Assembly (NCBI RefSeq): GCF_024267675.1
Contig: NZ_JALDYX010000038.1
Location: 1-38,861, forward strand
Direction of reading: 5' to 3'
Origin: Marinobacterium sedimentorum
GTDB lineage: Bacteria > Pseudomonadota > Gammaproteobacteria > Pseudomonadales > Balneatricaceae
DNA length: 38,861 bases
Part shown: positions 7,045-14,284 of the stretch, piece by piece
Layout: each line of letters opens with the position of its first letter
Numbering within the stretch: position 1 is the stretch's first letter
Notes under the pieces: generated by a model
What the model saw: the letters and a program-made list of their open reading frames with translations, nothing else
What the model was told of the DNA's origin: nothing
The model's database searches: none
Translations under genes and position numbers: made by a program

Positions 7045-7821
7045 TCAGGGAGCCTGCCGCACCCGCGCTATCAGATTTTCAAAGGTCGCCTGATCCGCAG
7101 CGCCGCCAACAATTTCAGCGCCAACCACAAAGCCCGGTGTGCCGGTGATGCCAAGGGTACGGGCCAGGACTCGGTTACGCGCAAACTGAGCGCTGATTGT
7201 CTCAGCCTGCATATCGGTTTTCAGCCTGTCAATGTCCAGCCCGAGGTCCGCCGCATAGCCCAGAATCAGGGCCTCGCTGAGCCTGCGGGAAGAATTCATC
7301 ATGGCGTTATGCAGCTCCAGATACTTGCCCTGGGCATCTGCTGCCAGGGCCGCACGGGCGGCATATTCGGAGACCGGGCCCAGAATCGGGAATTCCTTGT
7401 AAACGATACGCAGCTCGGTGTCCTGCTGCTCGAGCGCACTCATGACAGGCGCAACCTTCTTGCAGTAGGTGCAGTTGTAGTCAAAAAACGCCACCACACT
7501 CACATCCCCCTCGGGATTGCCCCCCACTGGCGCCTCAGGATCGGCCAGCAGCTGGGCGCGGCTCTGCTCGATAATGACCTTCACCCGTTCTGCCTTTTGC
7601 GCTTGCTGCTGCGACTGGTACAGCTGAATCGCCTGCACCACTATCTCGGGATTGCTGAGGATATAGTCCTTCACGCGCTGCTCGAACTCGGCCGTGACGG
7701 GCTGACTCTGCCCGGGCTCAGCGGCCATGGCCTGGGTCGCCATGGCAACGCCCAGCCCAACGGCGGTGATCCCCTGCAGGACTCGCCTGGCAATGCCCTG
7801 GCAGCCTGTCGGGCTCAACAC
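7045..7821 (-). CDS. DsbA-family (ScsC/BdbD-like) periplasmic thiol oxidoreductase with element-derived 5' end
   Basis: Thioredoxin-fold oxidoreductase of up to 258 residues. A signal peptide-like stretch (RRVLQGITAVGLGVAMATQAMAA, about 12-34) precedes a charged helical stalk (about 43-92, EQRVKDYILSNPEIVVQAIQL) and a DsbA-like domain with active site NCTYCKK (Cys117/Cys120) and cis-Pro loop TGTPGF (Pro229). N-terminal stalks of this kind occur in ScsC/Com1 proteins, some of which act in copper tolerance. The furthest start is GTG at 7821 with no Shine-Dalgarno, and the first codons (LSPTGCQG) are the terminal inverted repeat of a MITE-like element. There is no in-frame ATG that would keep the signal peptide. 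The native start may therefore be lost and expression is uncertain. Confidence 0.82.
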   Translation of the reverse strand: MLSPTGCQGIARRVLQGITAVGLGVAMATQAMAAEPGQSQPVTAEFEQRVKDYILSNPEIVVQAIQLYQSQQQAQKAERVKVIIEQSRAQLLADPEAPVGGNPEGDVSVVAFFDYNCTYCKKVAPVMSALEQQDTELRIVYKEFPILGPVSEYAARAALAADAQGKYLELHNAMMNSSRRLSEALILGYAADLGLDIDRLKTDMQAETISAQFARNRVLARTLGITGTPGFVVGAEIVGGAADQATFENLIARVRQAP

Positions 7822-8033
7822 TGATCTACTGCGGAAAAGCCGATTTTGGTCATTTTTCGCGCTCTTTTTTACTCGTCGCAGGCTCCTCGGTCTGCGACCC
7901 CGCTAAAGCGGTTCTTTCCACTTCGTTCCAAGTGTTAAATAGAACCACTATTCGTCTCAAAATAGTCCAAAAGCTGCCTCAAAACGGACTTTCCCTCGCT
8001 ACGACCGGCCAAGCCCGACAGACTGCTAGGGCA
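7794..8033. mobile_element. MITE-like element (240 bp) with 22-bp imperfect terminal inverted repeats
   Basis: The left end (7794-7815) starts TGCCCTGGCAGCCTG and the right end, read inverted (8033-8012), starts TGCCCTAGCAGTCTG; both continue TCGGGCT. They match at 20 of 22 positions. No transposase or long ORF lies between them. The interior contains consecutive short hairpins: TCGCAG/CTGCGA (7876-7897), CCGCT/AGCGG (7900-7911), CACTT/AAGTG (7919-7934) and AATAG/CTATT (7938-7952). No clear target-site duplication was found. The left end lies inside the dsbA-like reading frame. The source family is unknown. Confidence 0.62.
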
Positions 8034-8116
8034 CGAACCCCTGTCTTAATCCTGCTTGCATCTGTTTTCCCTCTGCATTCAATAAGATGCCGGGTACCGC
8101 AGCCGGCAAAGGCCGC

Positions 8117-8596
8117 TCAGTACTGGCGGGTTTTGTCTTCCTGCCAGGCCTGAATTTTCGGCGACCAGTGACTCTTTATGAAGGCCAGTACGGCCCACAC
8201 TTGTTCATCGCTGAGCAGAGCCCCGAAGGCCGGCATGTCGCTCTCGTATCCGGCCGGTGCATGGGGCGGTACCAGGCCGTTGCGGATAATGCCAAACAAT
8301 ACCCGATCGGGGTGATGCCAGGTATGGCCGCTTTCATCATGGGGTGGCGCCGGCAGGCGCCCGCTGGGCAGACGCTTTTGCCAGTCGGGCTGCCCTTGCA
8401 GCCGGCCCTGGTGACAGGCCACGCAGTATTGCCCATAGAGCTGCTGTCCTGCGGCCACCTGGGCTCTGTCCTGCGGATTCGCGCTGCCGGTTGGCGTCAG
8501 CCACTGCACCAGCAGGGCCCCACCCAGTGCCAACACCACCAGCGCAGACAGCAGCCACGGCATGATACTTGAGCGCCTCGGAGTTGCCTTAGCCAT
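8117..8596 (-). CDS. Membrane-anchored monoheme cytochrome c
   Basis: Class I c-type cytochrome of 159 residues. An uncleaved-looking N-terminal membrane helix (about 12-32) anchors a periplasmic domain with heme site CVACH (Cys58, Cys61, His62) and likely distal ligand Met121 in YESDMPAFG, followed by the C-terminal helix LSDEQVWAVLAFIKSHW. The His-rich HDESGHTWHHPD (about 86-97) between heme site and Met ligand is unusual and might bind metal. It is transcribed leftward with copG and its start codon overlaps the stop of a 30-codon small ORF. Electron transfer linked to periplasmic copper or thiol oxidation is inferred from neighbours only. Confidence 0.9.
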   Translation of the reverse strand: MAKATPRRSSIMPWLLSALVVLALGGALLVQWLTPTGSANPQDRAQVAAGQQLYGQYCVACHQGRLQGQPDWQKRLPSGRLPAPPHDESGHTWHHPDRVLFGIIRNGLVPPHAPAGYESDMPAFGALLSDEQVWAVLAFIKSHWSPKIQAWQEDKTRQY

Positions 8597-8681
8597 GCTG
8601 GCGCCCTGCAGCTTGATGCCGATGCCTGATCAGCGTCCTAACCCAGTGACCCACGCCCATAATTTCCATCATCGTATTCAT
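8589..8681 (-). CDS. Candidate 30-residue small ORF coupled to the cytochrome c gene
   Basis: Short ORF reading MNTMMEIMGVGHWVRTLI then RHRHQAAGRQHG. AGGAG lies 8 nt before its ATG, a better ribosome site than the cytochrome gene has. Its TAA stop overlaps the cytochrome start (ATGGCTAA, 8-nt overlap), an arrangement typical of translational coupling. The product has four Met and five His residues. It may be a real Met/His-rich micropeptide, a leader peptide setting cytochrome translation, or the remnant of a longer gene. No homologue is recognised. Confidence 0.45.
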   Translation of the reverse strand: MNTMMEIMGVGHWVRTLIRHRHQAAGRQHG

Positions 8682-8706
8682 TGATGTGACTCCTGTGCGC
8701 TTGTCT

Positions 8707-8721
8707 GGCGTATCTTACGCC
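8707..8721 (-). terminator. Hairpin after copG
   Basis: GGCGTA and TACGCC pair around TCT, just beyond the copG stop on the leftward strand. A competing GC stem with the neighbouring CCCCCCAGCGGGCG is possible. There is no U-tract, so it may be a weak terminator or stabiliser between copG and the small ORF. Confidence 0.3.
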
Positions 8722-8734
8722 CCCCAGCGGGCGC

Positions 8735-9169
8735 TTATTCGACGGCAAAGACCTTGGGCATGCCCTCGGCGAGTTCATAGATCTTCAGAGGCTCGGTTTT
8801 CTGCCCGCCCATACCAGGGGAGCCCGCGGGCATGCCCGGCACGGATATACCGCGAATCTGCGGGCGCTCCGCCAGTAGCCGGCGGATGGAGGCTGCCGGC
8901 ACATGGCCTTCAACCACATAGCCGTCAATCAGCAGGGTATGGCAGCCTTCAAGTTTTTCCGGCACACCGTTTTGCTGCTTGAAAGCCGCCAGGGTGTCGG
9001 TTGCGACCACCTCAATCTCGAAGCCCTGCTTTTCCAGGTAATCGGCATGCCCCTGGCAACAGCCGCATTGCGGATTCTTGTACAGGGTGCCCTTGATGGG
9101 CTCAGCGGCCCACATCAGCCCGGACAGCGCCAGCCCAAGAACGAGAGTCAGAGTGTTCAAAAGTTTCAT
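8735..9169 (-). CDS. copG: CopG, DUF411 copper-binding protein
   Basis: Periplasmic DUF411 protein of 144 residues. A signal peptide (about 1-22, ending MWAAE) precedes a thioredoxin-like domain with the conserved KNPQCGCCQGH motif (Cys35, Cys37, Cys38), Cys76-His77 in EGCHTLLIDGYVVEGHVP and His89. Met113 and Met120 lie in the family segment PGMPAGSPGM. CopG proteins of Vibrio and Pseudomonas bind a small copper cluster through such residues and contribute to copper resistance. The start at 9169 is chosen because GAGGAA lies 6 nt upstream; an ATG at 9175 would directly abut it. It begins the part of the series leading to cytochrome c and the DsbA-like gene. Confidence 0.93.
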   Translation of the reverse strand: MKLLNTLTLVLGLALSGLMWAAEPIKGTLYKNPQCGCCQGHADYLEKQGFEIEVVATDTLAAFKQQNGVPEKLEGCHTLLIDGYVVEGHVPAASIRRLLAERPQIRGISVPGMPAGSPGMGGQKTEPLKIYELAEGMPKVFAVE

Positions 9170-9321
9170 GATCATTTCCTCAACAGAATAAAAGACGACA
9201 ATACAGGCGGCGGCAGGTCACGGCAGTGGCGCGTGGCAAGGCAGATAGCACCAAGGGCTCCGGTGACAAGGAAAGTGCCGGCAAGGTAGAGCCTTCCCGA
9301 GGAGCGTCGTTGAGCAGCGCC

Positions 9322-9333
9322 GTCTGTACAGAC
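9322..9333. promoter_or_regulatory. 12-bp perfect palindrome between the Met/Cys-rich gene and copG
   Basis: GTCTGTACAGAC is self-complementary and lies in the 177-bp gap upstream of copG. It could be an operator half-site pair or a small hairpin after the stop codon at 9347. It does not fit a LexA box (no 8-nt spacer). Confidence 0.25.
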
Positions 9334-9346
9334 AACCGCAGCGGCG

Positions 9347-9712
9347 TCAGACGATCAGGGATTGCCGGGGAGGCTGAGGCTCGGGAGCCGGGGAAAGTGA
9401 AGCATGGAAGTGGATCTGGGGCGCCCGCAGCATAGCGGGCAATAGCCTGAGCCGCACCCCGGCACTGTCAAGCATGGCCAGCACGCTGGCACAGCTGCCG
9501 CTGCCGCAGTCAGTCAGCAGGGTATGGCTGTCATCACAGCCACCGCAGCGGTCCGTGCTGTCCATCTGGGCCATTTGGGCCATCTGGGAGACGGGCATGG
9601 ACATCATCTGCGCATCCATCTGTGCACGCGCTGTGCTCTGCAAGGACAGGCTCAGTGGCAGGCATACCAGTATTAAGACCGCCAGAAGGCGCTGTGTGCG
9701 GATGATGTTCAT
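9347..9712 (-). CDS. Small secreted Met- and Cys-rich protein of the copper cluster
   Basis: Not a recognised named family. It has 121 residues with a signal peptide (about 1-30, ending STARAQ). A Met-rich segment follows (QMDAQMMSMPVSQMAQMAQM, 31-50), then four cysteines as CGGC (56-59) plus Cys69 and Cys74 in TDCGSGSC, and a Pro-rich end (PAPEPQPPRQ). This composition suggests periplasmic Cu(I) binding. DUF2946-like secreted proteins share a Pro-rich tail, but membership is unproven. The start at 9712 is chosen so that the signal peptide is N-terminal; a longer ORF begins at 9841. There is no clear Shine-Dalgarno, and the candidate promoter at 9722-9750 would leave a very short leader. Confidence 0.7.
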   Translation of the reverse strand: MNIIRTQRLLAVLILVCLPLSLSLQSTARAQMDAQMMSMPVSQMAQMAQMDSTDRCGGCDDSHTLLTDCGSGSCASVLAMLDSAGVRLRLLPAMLRAPQIHFHASLSPAPEPQPPRQSLIV

Positions 9713-9721
9713 GATGCCGAA

Positions 9722-9750
9722 ATTAGAGCATGGGCCCTGCAGCGGATCAA
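9722..9750 (-). promoter_or_regulatory. Candidate sigma-70 promoter for the leftward copper series
   Basis: On the minus strand TTGATC (9750-9745) and TCTAAT (9727-9722) are separated by 17 bp, 4/6 and 5/6 matches to the consensus. It is the best promoter seen upstream of the Met/Cys-rich gene. No CopR box was found beside it, so CopRS control of this series is not shown. Confidence 0.35.
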
Positions 9751-10058
9751 GGCGCCGCAGCGCGGGCGAAGACCCACAGCAGCAGCCCTGCAGCACAGAT
9801 TTTGGGCTTAACATGCACCAAAAGACGTTAAAACACGACATAACATTGCCTTGAGCAGGGTATCGCCTTATTCTATCGGGTTTTTCCGCCGTCGCGTTCT
9901 GTCTTTATTTCCATGGAACCCGGTGCGCGCGGTAGCGGCGAGCCTTTTAATATCGTTTACCCGTTCGTCCGATGCATTTTTCGGGCGGCCCCTGCGCGGG
10001 CTGCGGGGTATTACGCCTTGCCAATTTTCCGTTTTGATTTAGCTGACAGGACAATGTG
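9751..10058. other. Divergent intergenic region between the copper series and purE
   Basis: No gene is evident. It holds the start regions of the leftward Met/Cys-rich gene and of purE. A PurR-like ACGCAAACGTTTTCGT operator was looked for before purE and not found; only GTTTAC near 9953 resembles part of one. No convincing -10/-35 pair for purE was identified. Confidence 0.5.
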
Positions 10059-10547
10059 ATGAGTGTAAAAGTCGCCATTGTGATGGGTTCCCGTTCCGAC
10101 TGGCCCACCATGAAAGAGGCTGCCGACATTCTGGATACACTGGGTGTGTCCTACCATGCCGAGGTGGTTTCCGCCCACCGCACGCCTGACAGGATGTTCA
10201 GTTTCGCCGAAGAAGCCGCTGAGCGCGGTTTTGAAGTCATTATCGCCGGTGCCGGCGGTGCCGCCCATCTGCCCGGCATGATCAGCAGCAAGACGCTGGT
10301 GCCGGTTCTGGGTGTGCCCGTACAGAGCAAGGCCCTGAGCGGCATGGACAGCCTCTACTCCATCGTCCAGATGCCCCGCGGCGTGACCGTCGGTACCCTG
10401 GCGATCGGTGGCGCCGGCGCCTTTAACGCCGGCCTCATGGCTATCCAGATGCTGGCCATCCACGATCCGGCCCTGCGTGAGCGCCTGCAGCAGTGGCGCA
10501 GGGCCCAGTCCCAGACGGTACTGGACAACCCGGATCCCAGGAGCTGA
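10059..10547 (+). CDS. purE: N5-carboxyaminoimidazole ribonucleotide mutase PurE
   Basis: Cytoplasmic enzyme of de novo purine synthesis that converts N5-CAIR to CAIR. The protein has 162 residues, the normal length for class I PurE, with IVMGSRSDWPTM at the N-terminus, SAHRTPDRM near residue 43 and GAGGAAHLPGM near residue 72, all active-site signatures. ATG at 10059 is preferred over the preceding in-frame GTG (10056) because of spacing to ACAGGA. purK begins immediately after its stop codon, so the two form an operon. Confidence 0.97.
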   Translation: MSVKVAIVMGSRSDWPTMKEAADILDTLGVSYHAEVVSAHRTPDRMFSFAEEAAERGFEVIIAGAGGAAHLPGMISSKTLVPVLGVPVQSKALSGMDSLYSIVQMPRGVTVGTLAIGGAGAFNAGLMAIQMLAIHDPALRERLQQWRRAQSQTVLDNPDPRS

Positions 10548-11639
10548 ATGATGCTGCCACGTATCGCCATTATCGGTAACGGCCAGCTGGGGCGCATGCT
10601 CAGGCAGGCCGGAGCCCCCATGGGCATCGAAGTGCTGCCCTGCGACCCGGGCCTGGATGAGCCGGTAGAGCTCAATCCCGGCGATGTGATCACCGTCGAG
10701 CAGGAGCTCTGGCCCGATACGCCACGCAGCCGCCAGCTGACGGCTCACCCAGGCTTTCTCAATGCCCGTGCCACCCAGTTGATCCGCGACCGCCTGAGCG
10801 AGAAGAGCCTGCTCGACCACCTCAAGGTCGGCACGGCACCTTGGTGCAACGTCACGCCGGATCACACCACCGAACATCTGGCGCTGGTGGGCGACAAGCT
10901 TGTCATCAAGCGCCGCCAGGGCGGTTACGATGGTCGCGGTCAGTGGCGCTGGAAACAGGGCGAACCGGCGCTGGACGAGTGGCTGGGCGAATGCATCGCC
11001 GAGAAAATGATCCCCTTCGATGAAGAAGTGTCACTGGTGGGTGCCCGCGGCCACGACGGCAAGTGCGTTTTCTACCCGCTGACGCTGAACCTGCATCAGC
11101 AGGGCATCCTGCATGCCAGTGTCGGAGGGCTCAAGCGCCTGCAGCCATTGCAGGCCCAGGCCGAAGAGTGGCTGACCCGCATCATGGTCGAGCTGGACTA
11201 TGTCGGCGTCATGGCCATGGAGTGCTTCGTTGTCGGCAATACCCTGCTGGTGAACGAGCTGGCACCGCGCGTGCACAATAGCGGCCACTGGACCCAGGCC
11301 GGTGCCAACCCGAGCCAGTTCCAGCTGCACCTGCGCGCTGTCGCGGACCTGCCGCTGTTCACTCCGGCGGTAGACGGCCTCAGTGTGATGTGGAACCTGC
11401 TCGGCCGCGACTGGTCGACGCAGTGGCTGGCGGTACCGGGCTGCGACGTGCACTGGTACGAAAAGGAGATACGTCCGGGTCGCAAGGTCGGGCACGTCAA
11501 TCTGCACCGCGGTGCTGTGGCCGATCTGCAGGCCAGCGTCAGTCAGCTGGCCGCGCTGCTGCCGGAGGATGACCGCAGCCCGCTGCTCTGGGCCCTGAAC
11601 GAGATACAGGCCGACACCGCCGCGCAAAGCGGCAGCTGA
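10548..11639 (+). CDS. purK: N5-carboxyaminoimidazole ribonucleotide synthase PurK
   Basis: ATP-grasp enzyme (363 residues) that makes N5-CAIR from AIR, ATP and bicarbonate, feeding PurE. Recognisable segments are IAIIGNGQLGRML at the N-terminus, KLVIKRRQGGYDGRGQW (ATP-grasp lid, about residue 110-126), FDEEVSLVGARG, MAMECFVVGN and NELAPRVHNSGHWT, the family signature near residue 240. The start abuts the purE stop (TGAATG); an ATG three bases later is equally possible. A GC-rich hairpin 20 bp after the stop probably ends the transcript. Confidence 0.97.
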   Translation: MMLPRIAIIGNGQLGRMLRQAGAPMGIEVLPCDPGLDEPVELNPGDVITVEQELWPDTPRSRQLTAHPGFLNARATQLIRDRLSEKSLLDHLKVGTAPWCNVTPDHTTEHLALVGDKLVIKRRQGGYDGRGQWRWKQGEPALDEWLGECIAEKMIPFDEEVSLVGARGHDGKCVFYPLTLNLHQQGILHASVGGLKRLQPLQAQAEEWLTRIMVELDYVGVMAMECFVVGNTLLVNELAPRVHNSGHWTQAGANPSQFQLHLRAVADLPLFTPAVDGLSVMWNLLGRDWSTQWLAVPGCDVHWYEKEIRPGRKVGHVNLHRGAVADLQASVSQLAALLPEDDRSPLLWALNEIQADTAAQSGS

Positions 11640-11659
11640 GTCGCTGCAAGCGCTCCTAA

Positions 11660-11684
11660 CCGGGCCGGGCCCCTACCGGCCCGG
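11660..11684 (+). terminator. GC-rich hairpin after purK
   Basis: CCGGGCCGG (11660-11668) and CCGGCCCGG (11676-11684) form a perfect 9-bp GC stem with a 7-nt loop 20 bp after the purK stop. No U-tract follows, so intrinsic termination would be imperfect. Confidence 0.5.
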
Positions 11685-12594
11685 CCATTAGCCCCTATCC
11701 TTGACCGTTGCTGATCACCGACACACCGACGGCCGCGGTCAAGCGCAGCGCACGTCATCCAGCCCATCTCGTACTGTAAAACCCTCGATAATCCTTGATT
11801 CCGGGTCCTTTAGCGGCGATACGGCCTGCATCTCGATATCCACGCCAGGGTGTCGCCGTCTGCCCATGACCCAAGCCTCCTGAAAAATTTCCCGCCTTAG
11901 AACGACAAATTTGCAGCCGCCACTGCGGATAAATCCTCAGATCCTTGCCACCCGTGCCGCAAGCCGCCTGAACCAGCGCATCAGCCCAACGCCAGTGGCA
12001 ACGGCCTAAACCGCACCCGGTAAGCCGGCAATGCGCAGGCAGGAGGCCGGCCCCTGTAAACCAGTGGTCACGGGGGCCGACCGCCTGGCCAGGCGCCAGC
12101 CACAGACCCATAACCAGATGGCGCTTGCCCGCCATAGTGCCTGTACAGACCTGATTCTTGATCGTTTCCAGGCAGCGGAGGCCGGTCAGAAACATTTCTA
12201 GCTGCCTAGTTTTAAACAAAATGTCTCAAAACACATACTCTATTATTTATACTGCAAGTGCGTAAAGATATAAGAACCGCCCTGCTTCGCGTTGGGTAAC
12301 ATTAGGCGCTGGCGGTAATTAAGCTGCCACAAACTTAATAGACACTGCGCCGGACAACAGACTATGGAGGCATAATCGGAAGAACCGGAATAATAATAAA
12401 AAAATCGGAAAAAATAGCACAACTATCTGATTTAAAATGAATATATCCTGAACGAGAATAATATTATGCAGCACAGCCTGGGGCGGAGAATATTCGGCGG
12501 AGCGCGACTTACTGCGGACCGACAAGGGTAACTGTGCGCAAGAAAATCTAACAAGAAAACACAACTGTCTCCATTCGGACACTCTTTACAAGAG
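11685..12594. other. Long intergenic region between purK and the exopolysaccharide locus
   Basis: About 900 bp with no convincing gene. The first half (to about 12190) is GC-rich with unremarkable text and might be decayed coding sequence. From about 12190 the DNA becomes AT-rich, with runs such as AATAATAATAAAAAAATCGG, typical of upstream regulatory regions bound by H-NS/MvaT-like proteins. Short ORFs here (such as leftward 11755-12219 and 12319-12582) lack family resemblance and ribosome sites. Confidence 0.5.
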
Positions 12595-12613
12595 TTACGC
12601 ATATGCGTAATAA
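12585..12613 (+). promoter_or_regulatory. Candidate exopolysaccharide promoter with an embedded palindromic operator
   Basis: TTTACA (12585-12590, 5/6 to the -35 consensus) is followed after 17 bp by TAATAA (12608-12613, a weak 3/6 -10). The perfect 16-bp palindrome TTACGCATATGCGTAA (12595-12610) fills the spacer and enters the -10, as an operator would. The binding protein is unknown. Confidence 0.38.
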
Positions 12614-12681
12614 ATGAATATCAAACAAGCGTTTTAAACTAGATCTGTTTTCGGCGTTGGGGAATGCTCAGATAACCCTAG

Positions 12682-12693
12682 GGCGGTAGCGTG
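12682..12693 (+). promoter_or_regulatory. ops element (JUMPstart core) for RfaH
   Basis: GGCGGTAGCGTG is an exact match to the 12-nt ops element that pauses RNA polymerase and recruits RfaH to long cell-surface polysaccharide operons. It lies about 100 bp before the first exopolysaccharide gene, in the transcribed leader as expected. The preceding text (GGGGAATGCTCAGATAACC) only loosely resembles the rest of a JUMPstart sequence. Confidence 0.85.
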
Positions 12694-12793
12694 CTTAAAA
12701 GGCAACGGCTGCCCGTTCGGTGTGCGGTAACGGTTTCCCGATAAAACCTCTCAGCAATGGATCACCTGGGTAACCCGGTGTAGGAGGGACTCT

Positions 12794-14191
12794 ATGATGT
12801 TCGACAAAAGCGAGCCATCGCATCACCCCCGCGGACTGACATTCTGGATCCAGTGGCTGGTCGCCATGTCTCTTGTCACCGTCCTGCTGGGCCTGCTCAC
12901 CTGGCTGATTACCGGTGACATTCAGACGCAATATCGCATCCTGGCGGGCTTCGCCATCCTCGGGTCAGTACCGGCCTATACCGCACTGAATGTGTATGAC
13001 CGGCGCCGGGAAGGCTCCTTCAACGGCCTGATCAGACTGATGGGCGGCTGGCTCCTGTTGCTGGCCATGCTGTCGGTGGTGGGCTTTCTCACCAAGACCA
13101 GCGAACTCTATTCCCGCGAAATCCTGCTGAAATGGACCATGCTGGGCTACCTGGTTCAGGTGGCCGCCTTTCTGCCGCTGCACGAGCTGTCCCGCAACTA
13201 TCATCAGCGCCTGCGGGAAAAGCGTCCTGCCCTGATCATTGGCCAGGACAAGCTGACCGCGCAGCTGGTCGACGTTCTGCTTGAGCAGCGCCAGGAACCC
13301 CTGGTGGGCCTGGTCCGGCTCAGCGGCGACTCAGCTATCGCGGCGACGGGCCGCGTTCCCGTGCTGGGCGACCTGACGCAAATCCGCCAGATCATTGCCG
13401 AGCAGGAGATACGACGCCTCTACATAGCGCTGCCGTTCAGTGAAATGAACCGGATCGAGCGGCTCTACATCGACCTGCTGGATGTCAACGTCGACGTGGT
13501 CTGGATTCCGGACCTGGCGTCACTGGTCATGCTGAACCAGTCGGTCTCTGCCATCGGCGGGCTGCCGGCGATCCACCTGAATGAATGCCCCCTCACTGCG
13601 CAACCGCGCGGCGCCCTGGTCAAGGCAGTCCTGGACCGCAGCATAGCGCTGCTGGCGATCCTGCTGCTCAGTCCGCTGCTGATTGCCGCTGCCATTGCCG
13701 TCAAGCTCTCGTCACCGGGGCCGGTGCTGTTCAAGCAGCAGCGCCACGGCTGGAACGGTGATGTCATCAAGGTCTGGAAGTTCCGTTCCATGCGGGTGCA
13801 CCAGGATACCCGGGTCGAACAGGCTACGCGGGACGATCCCCGCGTCACCCCCTTTGGCCGTTTCATCCGCCGCACCTCGATAGACGAGCTGCCGCAGCTG
13901 TTCAATGTTCTGTTGGGCGACATGTCCCTGGTGGGCCCGCGCCCCCATGCCATTGCGCACAACGACTACTACGCCGACAAGATCACCGCCTACATGGCGC
14001 GTCATCGCATAAAACCCGGCATCACCGGCCTGGCACAGATCAGCGGTGCCCGCGGCGAAACCGAGACCATCGACAAGATGGCCAAACGTGTCGAGTTCGA
14101 TCTCAAGTACATCAGCAACTGGTCGGTGTGGCTGGATATCAAGATATTGCTCAAAACCCCGCTGTCACTGGTATCCAAGGATATTTACTGA
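12794..14191 (+). CDS. Undecaprenyl-phosphate sugar phosphotransferase (WcaJ/PssY-type initiating enzyme)
   Basis: Polyisoprenyl-phosphate hexose-1-phosphate transferase of 465 residues that transfers sugar-1-phosphate, most often glucose, to undecaprenyl phosphate and so starts the repeat unit. Four N-terminal membrane helices (to about residue 130) and a CoA-binding-like Rossmann region (about 135-260) precede a fifth membrane helix (about 278-300) and the catalytic domain. The latter has KQQRHGWNGDVIKVWKFRSM, RRTSIDELPQLFNVLLGDMSLVGPRPH and KPGITGLAQISGARGET. Length and architecture match undecaprenyl-phosphate glucose phosphotransferases. GGAGGG precedes the ATG, and the ops element lies upstream. 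Glucose as substrate is inferred from subfamily and the galE/ugd neighbours. Confidence 0.93.
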   Translation: MMFDKSEPSHHPRGLTFWIQWLVAMSLVTVLLGLLTWLITGDIQTQYRILAGFAILGSVPAYTALNVYDRRREGSFNGLIRLMGGWLLLLAMLSVVGFLTKTSELYSREILLKWTMLGYLVQVAAFLPLHELSRNYHQRLREKRPALIIGQDKLTAQLVDVLLEQRQEPLVGLVRLSGDSAIAATGRVPVLGDLTQIRQIIAEQEIRRLYIALPFSEMNRIERLYIDLLDVNVDVVWIPDLASLVMLNQSVSAIGGLPAIHLNECPLTAQPRGALVKAVLDRSIALLAILLLSPLLIAAAIAVKLSSPGPVLFKQQRHGWNGDVIKVWKFRSMRVHQDTRVEQATRDDPRVTPFGRFIRRTSIDELPQLFNVLLGDMSLVGPRPHAIAHNDYYADKITAYMARHRIKPGITGLAQISGARGETETIDKMAKRVEFDLKYISNWSVWLDIKILLKTPLSLVSKDIY

Positions 14192-14284
14192 CGCTTGCCG
14201 CGCGACTGAAACCTGGCGGTCGGGGCCGGGGCTGGATCACGCCCGAGCCGCCTCACCGCCATCGGAATAGAAGGACCTCTGTCA

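Noticed and set aside
9322..9333. GTCTGTACAGAC as a LexA (SOS) box
   Set aside because: LexA sites in these bacteria need CTGT-N8-ACAG; here the halves are directly adjacent.
11755..12219. Leftward 154-codon ORF in the long gap after purK
   Set aside because: Trp/Cys/Gly-rich translation with no domain, no Shine-Dalgarno and a codon pattern unlike the neighbours; kept only as possible gene remnant.
12319..12582. Leftward 87-codon hydrophobic ORF in AT-rich DNA before the exopolysaccharide operon
   Set aside because: Phe/Leu-rich translation expected from A-rich DNA read on the other strand; no ribosome site.
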